Source of the DNA: Amaurobius ferox
Lineage: Eukaryota; Arthropoda; Arachnida; Araneae; Amaurobiidae
Direction of reading: 5' to 3'
DNA length: 64,000 nt
NCBI GenBank assembly: GCA_951213105.1
Contig: OX578155.1
Span: forward strand, 32,893,984-32,957,983
The stretch's first letter is position 1, and each line of letters begins with the position of its first letter. A program made the translations under genes and the position numbers. The notes beneath the pieces are model-generated. The model searched no databases, was not told where the DNA came from, and saw only the letters and a program-made list of their open reading frames with translations. Shown here piece by piece: positions 23,191 to 34,430 of the stretch.

Positions 23191-26100
23191 TAGGGCTGGA
23201 TGGAGTAGGCTCCTAAACAGTTTTTTCTAAAATTACGGCTTTAGAATTCTTGCTCAAACGAAAATTTTTGTCGCTCAAACTCGCTCAAACGGCGATCAAA
23301 TATATGCCGTTTTCAGTTTTTTAATTGCTCAAAGTTGAGGGGCTAGATGGAGTAGATGCCCAGGACGTTTTTCTAAAATTACAGTTTTAGTACTGTTGCT
23401 CAAACGAAAATTTTGGCGCTCAAACGACGCTCAAACGAATGCCGTTTTCAGTTTTTGAATTGCTCAAAGTCGGGGGCCAACTTCACAGACGTTTTATTTT
23501 TAACATTACGGCTTTAGGATTGTCGCTCAAACGAAATTTTTTATCGCTCAAACGCGCTCAAACGACGCTCAAACGAATGCAGTTTTTAGAATTTGAATTG
23601 CTCAAGGTCGGGGGGCTAGTTGAAGTAGGCGCCCAGGAAGTTTTTCTAAAATTACGGCTTTAGAATTGCCGCTCAAACGAAATTTTTTATCGCTCAAACG
23701 CGCTCAAACGACGCTCAAACGAATGCAGTTTTCAGAATTTGAATTGCTCAAGGTCGCGGGGCTAGTTGAAGTAGGCGCCCAGGAAGTTTTTCTAAAATTA
23801 CGGCTTTAGAATTGCCGCTCAAACGAAATTTTTTATCGCTCAAACGCGCTCAAACGACGCTCAAACGAATGCAGTTTTCAGAATTTGAATTGCTCAAAGC
23901 CGGGGGGCTAGTTGGAGTAGGCGCCCAGGAAGTTTTTCTAAAATTACGGCTTTAGAATTGTCGCTCAAACGAAATTTTTTGTCGCTCAAACGCGCTCAAA
24001 CGACGCTCAAACGTATGCCGTTTTCAGTTTTTGAATTGCTCAAAGTCGGGGGGCTGGATGGAGTAGGCGCCCAGGAAGTTTTTCTAAAATTACAGCTTTA
24101 GATTTGTCGCTCAAACGAAAATTTTTGTCGCTCAAACGCGCTCAAACGACGCTCAAACGAATGCCGTTTTCAGATTTTGAATTGCCCAAAGTCGGGGGGC
24201 TGCGTGAAGTTAGCCCCCCCCCGGATTTATTTTTGAAATTACGGCTTTAGGATTGTCGCTCAAACGAAATTTTTTATCGCTCAAACGCGCTCAAACGACG
24301 CTCAAACGAATGCAGTTTTCAGAATTCGAATTGCTCAAAGTCGGGGGGCTAGTTGGAGTAGGCGCCCAGGAAGTTTTTCTAAAATTACAGCTTTAGAATT
24401 GTCGCTCAAACGAAAATTTTTGTCGCTCAAACGCGCTCAAACGACGCTCAAACGAATGCCGTTTTCAGATTTTGAATTGCCCAAAGTCGGGGGGCTGCGT
24501 GAAGTTAGCCCCCCCGGATTTATTTTTGAAATTACGGCTTTAGGATTGTCGCTCAAACGAAATTTTTTATCGCTCAAACGCGCTCAAACGACGCTCAAAC
24601 GAATGCAGTTTTCAGAATTCGAATTGCTCAAAGTCGGGTGGCTAGTTGGAGTAGGCGCCCAGGAAGTTTTTCTAAAATTGCAGCTTTAGAAGTGTCGCTC
24701 AAACGAAAATTTTTGTCGCTCAAACGCGCTCAAACGACGCTCAAAAGAATACAGTTTTCAGATTTTGAATTGCTCAAAGTCGGGGGGCCAACTTCACAGA
24801 TGGGCCCAGAAGTTTTTTTAACTTTACGGCTTTAGAACTGTCGCTCATACGAAAATTTTTGTCGCTCAAACGCGCTCAAACGACGCTCAAACGAATGCCG
24901 TTTTCAGTTTTTGAATTGCTCAAAGTCGGGGGGCATAATGGAGTAGGCGCCCAGGAAGTTTTTCTAAAATTACGGCTTTAGAATTGCCGCTCAAACGAAA
25001 TTTTTTATCGCTCAAACGCGCTCAAACGACGCTCAAACGAATGCAGTTTTCAGAATTTGAATTGCTCAAAGTCGTGGGGCTAGTTGGAGTAGGCGCCCAG
25101 GAAGTTTTTCTAAACTTACGGCTTTAAGATTGCCGCTCAAACGAAATTTTTTATCGTTCAAACGCGCTCAAACGACGCTCAAACGAATGCAGTTTTCAGA
25201 ATTTGAATTGCTCAAAGTCGGGGGGCTAGTTGGAGTAGGCGCCCAGGAAGTTTTTCTAAAATTACGGTTTTAGAATTGTCGCTCAATCGAAATTTTTTGT
25301 CGCTCAAACGCGCTCAAATGACGCTCAAACGTATACTGTTTTCAGTTTTTGAATTGCTTAAAGTCGGGGGGCTAGATGGAGTAGGCGCCCAGGAAGTGTT
25401 CCTAAAATTACGGCTTTAGAATTGCCGCTCAAACGAAATTTTTTATCGCTCAAACGCGCTCAAACGAAGCTCAAACGAATGCAGTTTTCAGAATTCGAAT
25501 TGCTCAAAGTCGGGGGGCTAGTTGGAGTAGGCGCCCAGGAAGTTTTTCTAAAATTACAGCTTTAGAATTGTCGCTCAAACGAAAATTTTTGTCGCTCAAA
25601 CGCGCTCAAACGACGCTCAAACGAATGCCGTTTTCAGATTCTGAATTGCTCAAAGTCGGGGGGCTTAATGGAGTAGGCGCCCAGGAAGTTTTTCTAGAAT
25701 TACGGCTTTAGAATTGTCGCTCAAACGAAAATTTTTGTCGCTCAAACGCGCTCAAACGACGCTCAAACGAATGCAGTTTTCAGAATTCGAATTGCTCAAA
25801 GTCGGGGGGGCTAGTTGGAGTAGGCGCCCAGGAAGTTTTTCTAAAATTACAGCTTTAGAATTGTCGCTCAAACGAAAATTTTTGTCGCTCAAACGCGCTC
25901 AAACGACGCTCAAACGAATGCCGTTTTCAGATTTTGAATTGCCCAAAGTCGGGGGGCTGCGTGAAGTTAGCCCCCCCCGGATTTATTTTTGAAATTACTG
26001 CTTTAGGATTGTCGCTCAAACGAAATTTTTTATCGCTCAAACGCGCTCAAACGACGCTCAAACGAATGCTGTTTTCAGAATTCGAATTGCTCAAAGTCGG

Positions 26101-26842
26101 GGGGCTAGTTGGAGTAGGCGCCCAGGAAGTTTTTCTAAAATTACAGCTTTAGAATTGTCGCTCAAACGAAAATTTTTGTCGCTCAAACGCGCTCAAACGA
26201 CGCTCAAACGAATGCCGTTTTCAGATTTTGAATTGCTCAAAGTCGGGGGGCTGCGTGAAGTTAGCCCCCCCGGATTTATTTTTGAAATTACGGCTTTAGG
26301 ATTGTCGCTCAAACGAAATTTTTTATCGCTCAAACGCGCTCAAACGACGCTCAAACGAATGCAGTTTTCAGAATTCGAATTGCTCAAAGTCGGGGGGCTA
26401 GTTGGAGTAGGCGCCCAGGAAGTTTTTCTAAAATTACAGCTTTAGAATTGTCGCTCAAACGAAAATTTTTGTCGCTCAAACGCGCTCAAACGACGCTCAA
26501 ACGAATGCCGTTTTCAGATTTTGAATTGCTCAAAGTCGGGGGGCTGGATGGAGTAGGCGCCCAGGAAGTTTTTCTAGAATTACGGCTTTAGAATTGTCGC
26601 TCAAACGAAAATTTTTGTCGCTCAAACGCCGCTCAAACGAATGCCGTTTTCAGATTTTGAATTGCTCAAAGTCGGGGGGCTGCGTGAAGTTAGCCCCCCC
26701 GGATTTATTTTTGAAATTACGGCTTTAGGATTGTCGCTCAAACGAAATTTTTTATCGCTCAAACGCGCTCAAACGACGCTCAAACGAATGCAGTTTTCCG
26801 AATTTGAATTGCTCAAAGTCGGGGGGCCAACTTCACAGACGT
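23191..26842 (-). repeat. Right inverted-repeat arm: tandem array of the 146-bp monomer
   Basis: About 25 monomers, the reverse complement of the left array, with the same two variants. The gctgcgtgaagttagcccccc variant recurs near 24200, 24495, 25955, 26250 and 26680, giving a loose two-monomer higher-order pattern. The outer end is GCCAACTTCACAGACGT at 26842. The long plus-strand frames repeating LSLKRAQTTLKRM are repeat by-products. Confidence 0.95.
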
Positions 26843-26851
26843 TTCTTCATA
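26843..26851 (+). repeat. Right copy of the 9-bp target duplication of the foldback element
   Basis: TTCTTCATA, identical to 10476-10484, immediately outside the right terminus. Confidence 0.85.
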
Positions 26852-26869
26852 TTGTCTCCTTTTTAATCA

Positions 26870-27010
26870 TATTGTCTTTCATTTTCAAATCAAACAGTCT
26901 CAATAGCATGAAATTTTATTCTCACTAAAATTTTCTTTTTACAATATTTCTGGTACATGAAAATTCTTTAAAATTACAACATAAACTTAAATGGTAATTC
27001 ATCCTGTATT
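26870..27010 (+). repeat. Dispersed repeat R3, 5' fragment
   Basis: Matches 43545-43680: catgaaattttatt, tacaatatttctggta and atcctgtattgta in the same order. Confidence 0.6.
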
Positions 27011-27029
27011 GTACTTATTAACACTTTAC

Positions 27030-27827
27030 AACAAAGTTGAAAAGTCTTTATGACTTTGTTTATTCTGTCTGTCTGTTTGTCTGTCCGTTAGCACGATAAC
27101 TGCCGTAAAAATGACCTAATCAAAATGAAATTTTAGTATGTTGTTCAGACGGTCTGTAGGCCCTATGGGAATATAAATGAATAATATCACGCAATTAGTT
27201 TTGGATTGAACCCGGGTTAAAAAAATGAAATACATTGAGTCCTATGGGATCTACTTTTTCAAACATTTTTTAAGCGGATTTAAAATTCACAAATTGCTTC
27301 GAAAATTTTAGGTAATATTCAAAGTGTTCCATAAAATATATAAAAAAAAAAATTCCGCGAAATATATTCAGTAGTTTTTTAAATAAAAATTAAAATAATA
27401 ATTACACCTCTTATATGAAGCGATCACGTTACCATGATATGAAAAGATCACGCGACCCACTTCAAAATGATATATGTCATCCATCCATCCATCTTGTCGC
27501 AAAATCGTGATTATTAAATTTCTTTTTAATTCATATTGAGTGTTGTATCAATCCTAAAACCACTTAATTTGTGCTTAAATTCTGTGCATCTACAAACTGA
27601 AACAACGCAATTACAATATGTTTGAGTTTAAATGCTCATCCAAATTTGATTATTTCTACAACGAAGCCTATTTTTCACATAAGTAAAATGTAAACAGCAA
27701 AATATGTAGAATGAGTTGTATTAGAATTGCTGTATTTCTTTAACACAAAACTATTTAGCTCATGCAGTCTGCATAGCTGATATGAATGAAATATTCATTG
27801 ATTCTACAAAGAGAAGGACGATTTTTT
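27030..27827. other. Probable dispersed repeat; no gene recognised
   Basis: Begins with a TCTG-type microsatellite (about 27065-27090) followed by acgataactgccgtaaaaatgacc-like words and a gatcacg-rich end near 27420-27460. Single copy in this window apart from short matches. No coding signal. Confidence 0.35.
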
Positions 27828-28275
27828 TCGATGAAGATTTAAGCATAGAGTTTAATTTCTTGTAGATCCATGGTCTTAATTTTTAAATAAAATAAATTAT
27901 TATAGTATTGTGATGAATGAAATGAATGGGAAATTGTTTTTGAATGAATTGCTGCTTTTATAGAGAAAGCCAGGCTTGTTATTTTTTCTATGACGTCATA
28001 TGAATGAATTTCAGTTGCTTCCGATGAAGTTTTCAAATATAATAAATTATCGTAGTATTGTGATAATTCTAAAATTATTGCCGAGGAATGTATCGCATTT
28101 TAGAGATGTTTAAACCAGGCAATTTATATTTCAATGCCGTCATTTGAATGAAGTTCATTTTTTTCGGTGAAGATTTAAGTTTTCAAATATAATAAATTAA
28201 TGTAGTATTATGATAAGTTTTAAAATATTACCGAGGGATATATTGCATTTTAGACATGTTTAAATAAAATTGCAT
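27828..28275 (+). repeat. ~155-bp tandem repeat, about three diverged copies
   Basis: The words cgatgaag, ttttcaaatataataaatta and gtagtattgtgata recur near 27830, 28021 and 28172, followed each time by a ttgcatttta-aacatgttt block in the last two copies. Confidence 0.6.
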
Positions 28276-28329
28276 TGAAGTTGGAAAGTGTTTCATAATC
28301 AATGCTTTAAGCATGATTGATCTTTCTTG

Positions 28330-28985
28330 TTTATTTTACCCCCGTGGCGGCTTAAATTACCAATTCTGATAACTTGAATTTTATAAAATAATCTATTTTG
28401 AGAATTTTTAACAGTTACGATACTTTTCTCTTAATTTAGGTGATTACTCCAATATTTCTTGGCGAATATAGAATATACAAATTATATATAGAATTTAAAA
28501 TGTACAAATGTTGTCTATAGAACGTAAAAATTACATTACCCCGATACCATGTAAAAAATATTAAAAGCACGTCAAAGATTAAAATTACCTACACTCATGA
28601 ACGTATGCAGGATTTTTTTAGGGAGTTGATAAAATTGATTGCATTCAAAATTACATCAAAGATTACTATCAACCTTGAAATACGTTACAAAGTAATTTTG
28701 AATAGATGGTATGATAAGAATTAGTGTGCATAGCACTTTTAAAAATTAGTATGTACAAATTTCTAAAAATTGTTTATGTCACTAATAAAAATATTCCACT
28801 TTAATAACATATTTCAAACCTTCATGGAGATGGAGCAACTAAACTAACAAATTGGACATTCATACACATATAAAGTGTATTAATTCTAAGTTTTCCATTT
28901 TGGTATAAGTTTAAATTGTTTTTAATAATATGCACGTGGGAGAAAACATACAGTTACGCTTGAGTAGGCTAATTCCAAAAAGCAT
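28330..28985 (+). repeat. Dispersed repeat R3, long copy
   Basis: Runs from taccccc-gtggcggcttaaatt to ctaattccaaaaagcattt. The same order is found at 44060-44670 and partly at 43685-43960 and 44865-45058. No ORF. Confidence 0.7.
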
Positions 28986-30119
28986 TTTTCTTATTTTTTT
29001 CTCTCTCATGTTGTCTTTTATATATTTTTTAAATCTTTTTAATTCCAATGCAGATTTATATTTTCTTAACATGGCAGCATAGGACAAAATTTGATATAAT
29101 GATGCATAAAGGCTGGTATTAATGGCACAATAATCAAGAATTGTTGTGTTCGCGATGTTATTTGACCCATCGGATGAGGTGATCATGAAGACTAGATAGA
29201 AGGAGTGGGCACGTGGTAGTAAGGAATGGCATTTTTTTCACGGATAAAACAATGCACTGCAGGAGTCTGCTAACACTACCGCCCTCTCGTGGGCATTGCG
29301 TAAACTAAAAGCTCTAAATTTCACTGCTTTTTTTTCCCAATTGTCATACGCATTTTAATATAAATGTTTTAGTTTGAGAATAATATCTCATTCAATATTA
29401 GCGTGTTTCATTTAAAAAATGCAAAACGTGTTAATTTTCTTTTTCATCTATAAGAATTATAATAGAATTATAGCACTTGTTCATTAATTTTAAAATACGA
29501 ACGTATAAATTTCGGGATATGAACGTATTAAAATGTAATCTATAATATATTTTTAAATTTTATTTTCTTGATTGATATTTTTCTGCAGTGAAGTTCTAAT
29601 GCAGTTCTAATGCACTTTTGTCACCTAAATAATGAGAATATGCATATTGTTAAGCACATAAAAGAAAGTGTAATAATTACACTTTTACAATTTATTTTAT
29701 GTGCTTAACAATGCTTTAAAAAGTTTACTTTTAAGTTTGTACTTTGGAGGATGTTTCAAATATACCACTGTTAAAATGCTTATCTTCAACTTGAAACTCT
29801 GCAAAATTACCTTTACCTTGAAACAATGCAAATATTTTGATATTTTAACTCATTTATGTCCAATAATTTTATCCAAACCTGTAACATTATATAATCTATA
29901 ATCAGAAATTTCGAATTCTAATAACTCTGTTTAGAATGTACTTATAAAATGTAGCACCCTGCAATTAATAGGATATTAATTTTAAAATCCAATCTATATT
30001 TCATTCTATGTAATGTTTTTAAGAATATGTATTAATTACAAGCAATCAGAGGGAATTGTTAAGAGAAACAAAAAATTGCAAGCTGTTAGCTATATAAATA
30101 AAGTTGAAAATATGCCTAT
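28986..30119. other. No gene recognised; contains a nested palindrome at 29646-29712
   Basis: AT-rich sequence. The only structure I can support is the palindrome listed separately. Confidence 0.45.
29646..29712. repeat. Nested palindrome (possible small MITE)
   Basis: Outer perfect 18-bp arms ATTGTTAAGCACATAAAA (29646-29663) and its inverse (29695-29712) enclose a second perfect palindrome, AAGTGTAATAATTACACTT (29666-29684). Confidence 0.85.
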
Positions 30120-30398
30120 GTGTTTGTCTCATCACGGGAGAACTGATGCACCGAATTTCATGAAATTTTTTGGTTAGTCATAAAATAGCCCCACTTGAAA
30201 TTTAATCCATGTCTCGAGTTTCCAGGATTAGGACTTCTCGAGACATTTATGCAAAAATAATCTCCCATAGATAAGATTTGAGGAAGTGGGAACAGAGATT
30301 TTTTATGACCCTTTTTTTTATGGCCTCATCTAACTGGTGCACCGAAATTCATGAAAGTTTGTGGATAGTCTTAAAATAGAATTTAGTCCATGTCTCGA
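30120..30398 (+). repeat. Tandem repeat that served as target for the nested retrotransposons (left part)
   Basis: Unit 1 (about 30140-30310) has gatgcaccgaatttcatgaa, catgtctcgagtttc and tctcgagacattt. Unit 2 starts at about 30335 and is interrupted at 30398. Its remainder, tctcgagtttctaagatc to tcgagacattcatg, resumes at 34302. Bases 30386-30398, GTCCATGTCTCGA, are the left target duplication. Confidence 0.8.
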
Positions 30399-32714
30399 AG
30401 GAATCTCCTGGCACTGATCTCATTTTTGGAGAAATGATTAGGCATTTTGGTGAAACAGCTAAAGAACATCTTCTTAAGATAATCAATACTACATGGGTAA
30501 GGGGTAAACTTGCAAAGTCATGGAAAATCTCTATTATTGTTTCTCTGATAAAACCAAACAAATCAGCCTCAGAATGCAAAAACTATCGACCGATTGCTCT
30601 TACTAGTGTATTATGCAAAATTTCAGAAAGAATCATTCATCCTAGAATTATGGAAGAGCTCTCAAAAAACAAAAGACTAAATTTTTATCAAACTACATAC
30701 AGAAAACGGCACTCCATTGAAGACCAGCTTTTTTATTTAAGCCAGTCTATTATAGATGGCTTTCAGGAAACACCTACCAAAAAGATCATTGCAGTCTTCC
30801 TGGACATGTCCTCAGTATTTGATACAGTATGGAGGGAAAAACTAATACATATCGCATATTTACATGAAATTAGAGGCAATGCCCTGAAATGGATTGCTGA
30901 CATCATGAGAAATAGAAGAATTAGAGTGCGATATAGCGGAATACTCTCTAAAGACAGGAAAACTTTTGCAGGTGTCCCCCAGGGCTCTGTACTTAGCTCC
31001 CTGCTTTTCTTGATGTATGTAAATGACATTCACCCACACCTTACTAAGGGTACAAGGGTTGCTTGCTATGCTGATGGCATAGCTATATGGCATACTGACA
31101 ACAGAGTTTCAGAGTCTGAGAAATCAATAAACAATTCATTAAATGGCATTACGAATTGGTCGAAGACATTAAAGCTGCAGATCAATACCCAAAAAACAAA
31201 TTTCTGCATCTTCACAACAGCCAGAAAGCATAGAAAACAGTTGGATCTTGAAATCTACATTAACGGCACCCCGCTTGTTATGCTGAAAAACCCTAAATAC
31301 TTGGGAATGACTATGGACACAGAACTTCGTTTTACTGAGCACATTAAAAACTGTGTCAGTAGATCTCTTAGGAAATTGAATATCATCAAAAGTCTATGTG
31401 GCACAGACTGGGGAGCTCGGCCTAAAACTCTTAAAACTACTTACACTTCATTAGTGAGACCTATTTTGGAATATGCGTTTCGGCCCACGCCCCTAGGACT
31501 GCCCTGCATAAACTTGAAAGGGTCCAGGCAAGAGCTGCTAATATCATAGCGGGAGCTGTCTCCTCTACATGTAATGAAAAAATTGTGCGCGAATGTGGTC
31601 TTGAAGCACTTGAAAGAAGGAGAATGAATAATACCATCAAATTTACAAATAAGGCTAGGAGTAGCATTTTGGAACATATATCCAGACAGACTTTTGAAAA
31701 TTGCACAGGTAAGATGAGACTCAAGCGTTCATCCCCTTTTCATTTGACCAAGAAATAAGGAGAAACCATGACCTCGAACACAGCAAATTTGAAATCTATC
31801 AAGAACCGTTTCTTCCTCCTCCCCTCCCTGATAATACCAAACTAAACACGCAACTTTTGGACCTCTGTTCAAAGAAAGAATTGGCAGATACCATCAAAGC
31901 CAAAGGAGCTAAAATGATTGAATCCTTTTCTAGGGAGACTCTTGTTCATGCCTGTACTGATGGCTCCTCTGATGAAACCATTTTAAATGGAGGATCTGGA
32001 ATACACCTCATTTTACCAAATGACAAAATTATACAGAAAAAAATTGGAGCGGGTCTCATTGCATCCATTTACACCAGCGAACTTATTGCAATACAGGAAG
32101 CTCTGCATATCTATATCTCTCTTTCAGATTCCGATAGGGCTAATGACCTGGTTATCTTTAGTGATTCTAAGGCTGCCATTGAGGCAATCCAATTGGGATG
32201 CTTAAGACTTGCTGGTGATATACATCTCCTCCTTGACAGGATCAAACAAGTAGAGAAAAATTGCATCCTGCAATGGATTCCTGCACATGTTAATATCGAG
32301 GGAAATGAAATTACCGACAATCTGGCCAAAGAAGCGAGACACCTAAATAGTGGCCACGTAAATTGCGCCACCTTTGATGACGCGAATGCAATGGCAAGAT
32401 TCAGACTTAGGGAATGCTCAATTCGAGAAAGTGACCAGATCTGTGAAATAAATGAAGAAAGAATCATCCCAAAAACAATTGTAAGGCTTCGTACACGTCA
32501 CTACAGGGGTATGAAAATCGATGAAGATGGAGCTAGGGTCTACAGGGACTGTAGAAACTGTCCCGAAACTGAACTCTCTCCTGAACATGTCTTTACATGT
32601 CCTGCCATTTTGGCAGCACTTCAAAACATCGTGGAACTTCCGCAGGAGATGCTCTACTCCCATAGCATCATTGCGATCGCCAGGGCGGTGGTCTTCGCAC
32701 ATGGATCTATTTAA
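30399..32714 (+). pseudogene. Reverse transcriptase and RNase H ORF of element 1, frameshifted and catalytically dead
   Basis: Frame 1 (to about 31490) carries the reverse transcriptase: NYRPIALTSVLCKISERI, FLDMSSVFDTVW, AGVPQGSVLSSLLF and, at 31067-31078, YADG where YADD is required, so the second catalytic aspartate is lost. After a shift at about 31490 the frame reads ALHKLERVQARAANIIAGAV and on to about 31735. A further shift leads to FDQEIRRNHDLEHSKFEIYQ and then RNase H: TDGS, SELIAIQEAL, FSDSKAAIEA and GNEITDNLAKEA supply the D-E-D-D set. A C-terminal CRNCPETELSPEHVFTC looks like a CCHC zinc motif. Stop at 32712-32714. Confidence 0.88.
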
Positions 32715-32742
32715 GCGACTGACTCGTGTGGACACGACACCA
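30399..32742 (+). mobile_element. Non-LTR retrotransposon 1, 5'-truncated, with RNase H (interrupted; tail resumes at 34287-34301)
   Basis: The insertion starts at 30399 inside the reverse transcriptase domain. Its 3' end is a (CCA)n-type tail, ggacacgacacca at 32730-32742 continued by ccaccaccaccac at 34287-34301. The target duplication GTCCATGTCTCGA flanks the whole at 30386-30398 and 34302-34314. A C-terminal RNase H after the reverse transcriptase and a short-repeat tail fit the I/R1/LOA side of the non-LTR tree; the exact clade is not resolved. Confidence 0.85.
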
Positions 32743-33941
32743 TCCCCAAGCCAGGTGAGGATGCCACAATTCCAGCCAACTACAGACCAATCAGCTTGCT
32801 ACCGACACTTAGTAAAATTACTGAGAAAATAATTCTTAAGAGACTGAACACGCACCTTAGTGAGAATGACATCCTCATTCCGGAGCAGTTTGGATTTCGG
32901 CCAAAGCACTCCACCACTCATCAATTGCTGAGAGTGGTAGAGTACATATCTTCTGGACTTAATAGTAAGACACCCACAGCTGCGATTTTTCTGGACATAC
33001 AAAAAGCCTTTGATAAAGTGTGGCACTGTGGATTAGCATACAAATTGATCACTTTAAAAGTCCCTGACGCTCTTGTCAAACTTTTAATCTCATACTTAAA
33101 TAACAGACACTTTCAAGTCAGAGTAGGAGGTAACTTATCAACACCCAAGCTCATTAAAAGTAGTGTACCGCAAGGTTCTATCCTGGGCCCGACACTCTTT
33201 AACATATACCTGAATGACATCCCCAGGACTCCAAACACAGAGCTGGCACTCTATGCAGACGACAGTGCGATACTTGCAAAACACCCTTATGTCTCAGTAA
33301 TGCACAGACAGCTACAACAACACTTAGACATGCTCCAAACTTGGCTGGAAAAATGGCGAATAAAATTAAACCCCAATAAATGTCATTGGATTTATTTCTC
33401 TAGAAAACGTAAACCTCCTCCGCCTCTGTACATAAACAACCATGCCCTAAAAGCGGAAAAATCTACTAAATACCTAGGTGTAACGATAGATTCCCACCTA
33501 ACCTGGAAACAGCACGTAACGAACTTAATCAAAAAAGCGTATATGGCCACAGGAGCCTTATACCCAATGATAGGAAACGGAAATCTAAGTTATCAAAATA
33601 AACTCCTAATTTATAAATCGGTCATCCGCCCGGGAATGCTGTATGCAGCACCCGTATGGGGATATGCCTGTAAAACTACAATAGACCTCCTAGAGACAAA
33701 ACAAAACAAAATCCTACGGATTATCAGGAAAGCTCCCAGGTACTTAAGAAACTCGGTAATTAGGAATGACTTCAAAATAAAAACTGTTAGAGCCCAAATT
33801 AAAAAGCTAGCGCTTAAATTTTACAGAAATTTGCCATCCGTTCCAAACGAACTGTTATTCAATCTGCATGACTATGATCATCGCAAGACCAAATCTCGTA
33901 AGAGACCCCGCGCTGTTCTAAACATCGATAATCGGAATTAA
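32743..33941 (+). pseudogene. Jockey-type reverse transcriptase, N-terminally truncated ORF
   Basis: An open frame of about 400 codons without an endonuclease domain. Motifs in order: ANYRPISLLPTLSKI, EQFGFRPKHSTTHQLLRVVE, FLDIQKAFDKVWH, SSVPQGSILGP and LALYADDSAIL with an intact YADD (33252-33263), then KYLGVTIDSHLTW and the C-terminal APVWGYACK and LRIIRKAPRYLRNSVIRNDF. No native start is present because truncation removed it. The catalytic residues look intact, but the element cannot encode its own endonuclease. Confidence 0.9.
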
Positions 33942-34273
33942 AAGATCCCACCTCAAACATCTGATTTTTAAATAAAACTCGCGACTATTATTTTATAATA
34001 AAAAAAAAAAAAAAAATATTCTAAACTCTAAACTGCCAAAACGCTAGGTAACCCTTAGATCTGCATCAACCTCCCAAACTGCTTAAACTCTAAATGTGCA
34101 ACAAACTGCCACACTAGGAGCTAGGACAAATAATAAAGTAGTAAATAAAAACCTCGAACCTCCAATTAGGGTCACTGAATTAATGTCACAGTTTGACGAT
34201 AAGAACCACATATTGAAACTGGAGATTAAAGGCGCTTCGCGCCTGGTGCTCTGTCTTGTACGACACTACGACC
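32743..34273 (+). mobile_element. Non-LTR retrotransposon 2 (Jockey-type), 5'-truncated, nested in the tail of element 1
   Basis: GGACACGACACCA occurs at 32730-32742 and 34274-34286, as a 13-bp target duplication. Removing 32743-34286 restores a continuous (CCA)n tail for element 1. The element contains the C-terminal part of a reverse transcriptase ORF, an AATAAA at about 33970 and a poly-A run at 34000-34016, then about 257 bp that is not poly-A before the right duplication. Confidence 0.75.
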
Positions 34274-34301
34274 GGACACGACACCACCACCACCACCACC
34301 T

Positions 34302-34430
34302 GTCCATGTCTCGAGTTTCTAAGATCTGGGGTTATCGAGACATTCATGTAAAACGAACCTCTCATAGACAGGGCATGATTAACGTAAGGGCCTTCGGGGT
34401 CGCAACCCTGGGACCCCAAATTTTGAACGA
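34302..34430 (+). repeat. Right part of the interrupted target repeat
   Basis: Starts with the right target duplication GTCCATGTCTCGA (34302-34314) and continues unit 2 of the repeat at 30120: gttatcgagacattcatg and ctctcatagacag. Confidence 0.8.

Larger units (their letters stand above)
10485..26842. mobile_element. Giant foldback (FB/MULE-type) DNA transposon, 16.4 kb, with 9-bp target duplication
   Basis: The left end starts ACGTCTGTGAAGTTGGC and the right end is its inverse, GCCAACTTCACAGACGT. TTCTTCATA lies immediately outside both ends (10476-10484 and 26843-26851). The two ends are inverted tandem arrays of 3.1 and 3.7 kb made of the same 146-bp monomer and stay nearly identical for at least 200 bp inward. 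Long inverted repeats built from tandem modules plus a 9-bp target duplication are what is known for Drosophila FB elements, whose NOF protein is MULE-related. The interior (about 13.63-23.19 kb) holds a degraded protein with features of such elements, other repeats and no intact transposase. This copy is probably non-autonomous. Confidence 0.85.

Noticed and set aside
23439..26928. A series of plus-strand open frames repeating LSLKRAQTTLKRM and FELLKVGG, and the mirror frames at 10480-13561
   Set aside because: They are translations of the 146-bp monomer and change frame with the repeat; there is no start or stop logic independent of the array.
27180..27230. tRNA B box (gaacccgggtt)
   Set aside because: No A box or tRNA fold around it.
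32735..32742. Reading the reverse transcriptases at 30.4 and 32.7 kb as one fused polyprotein
   Set aside because: The second begins with a full reverse transcriptase motif series after the first one's stop, and target duplications show two separate insertions.
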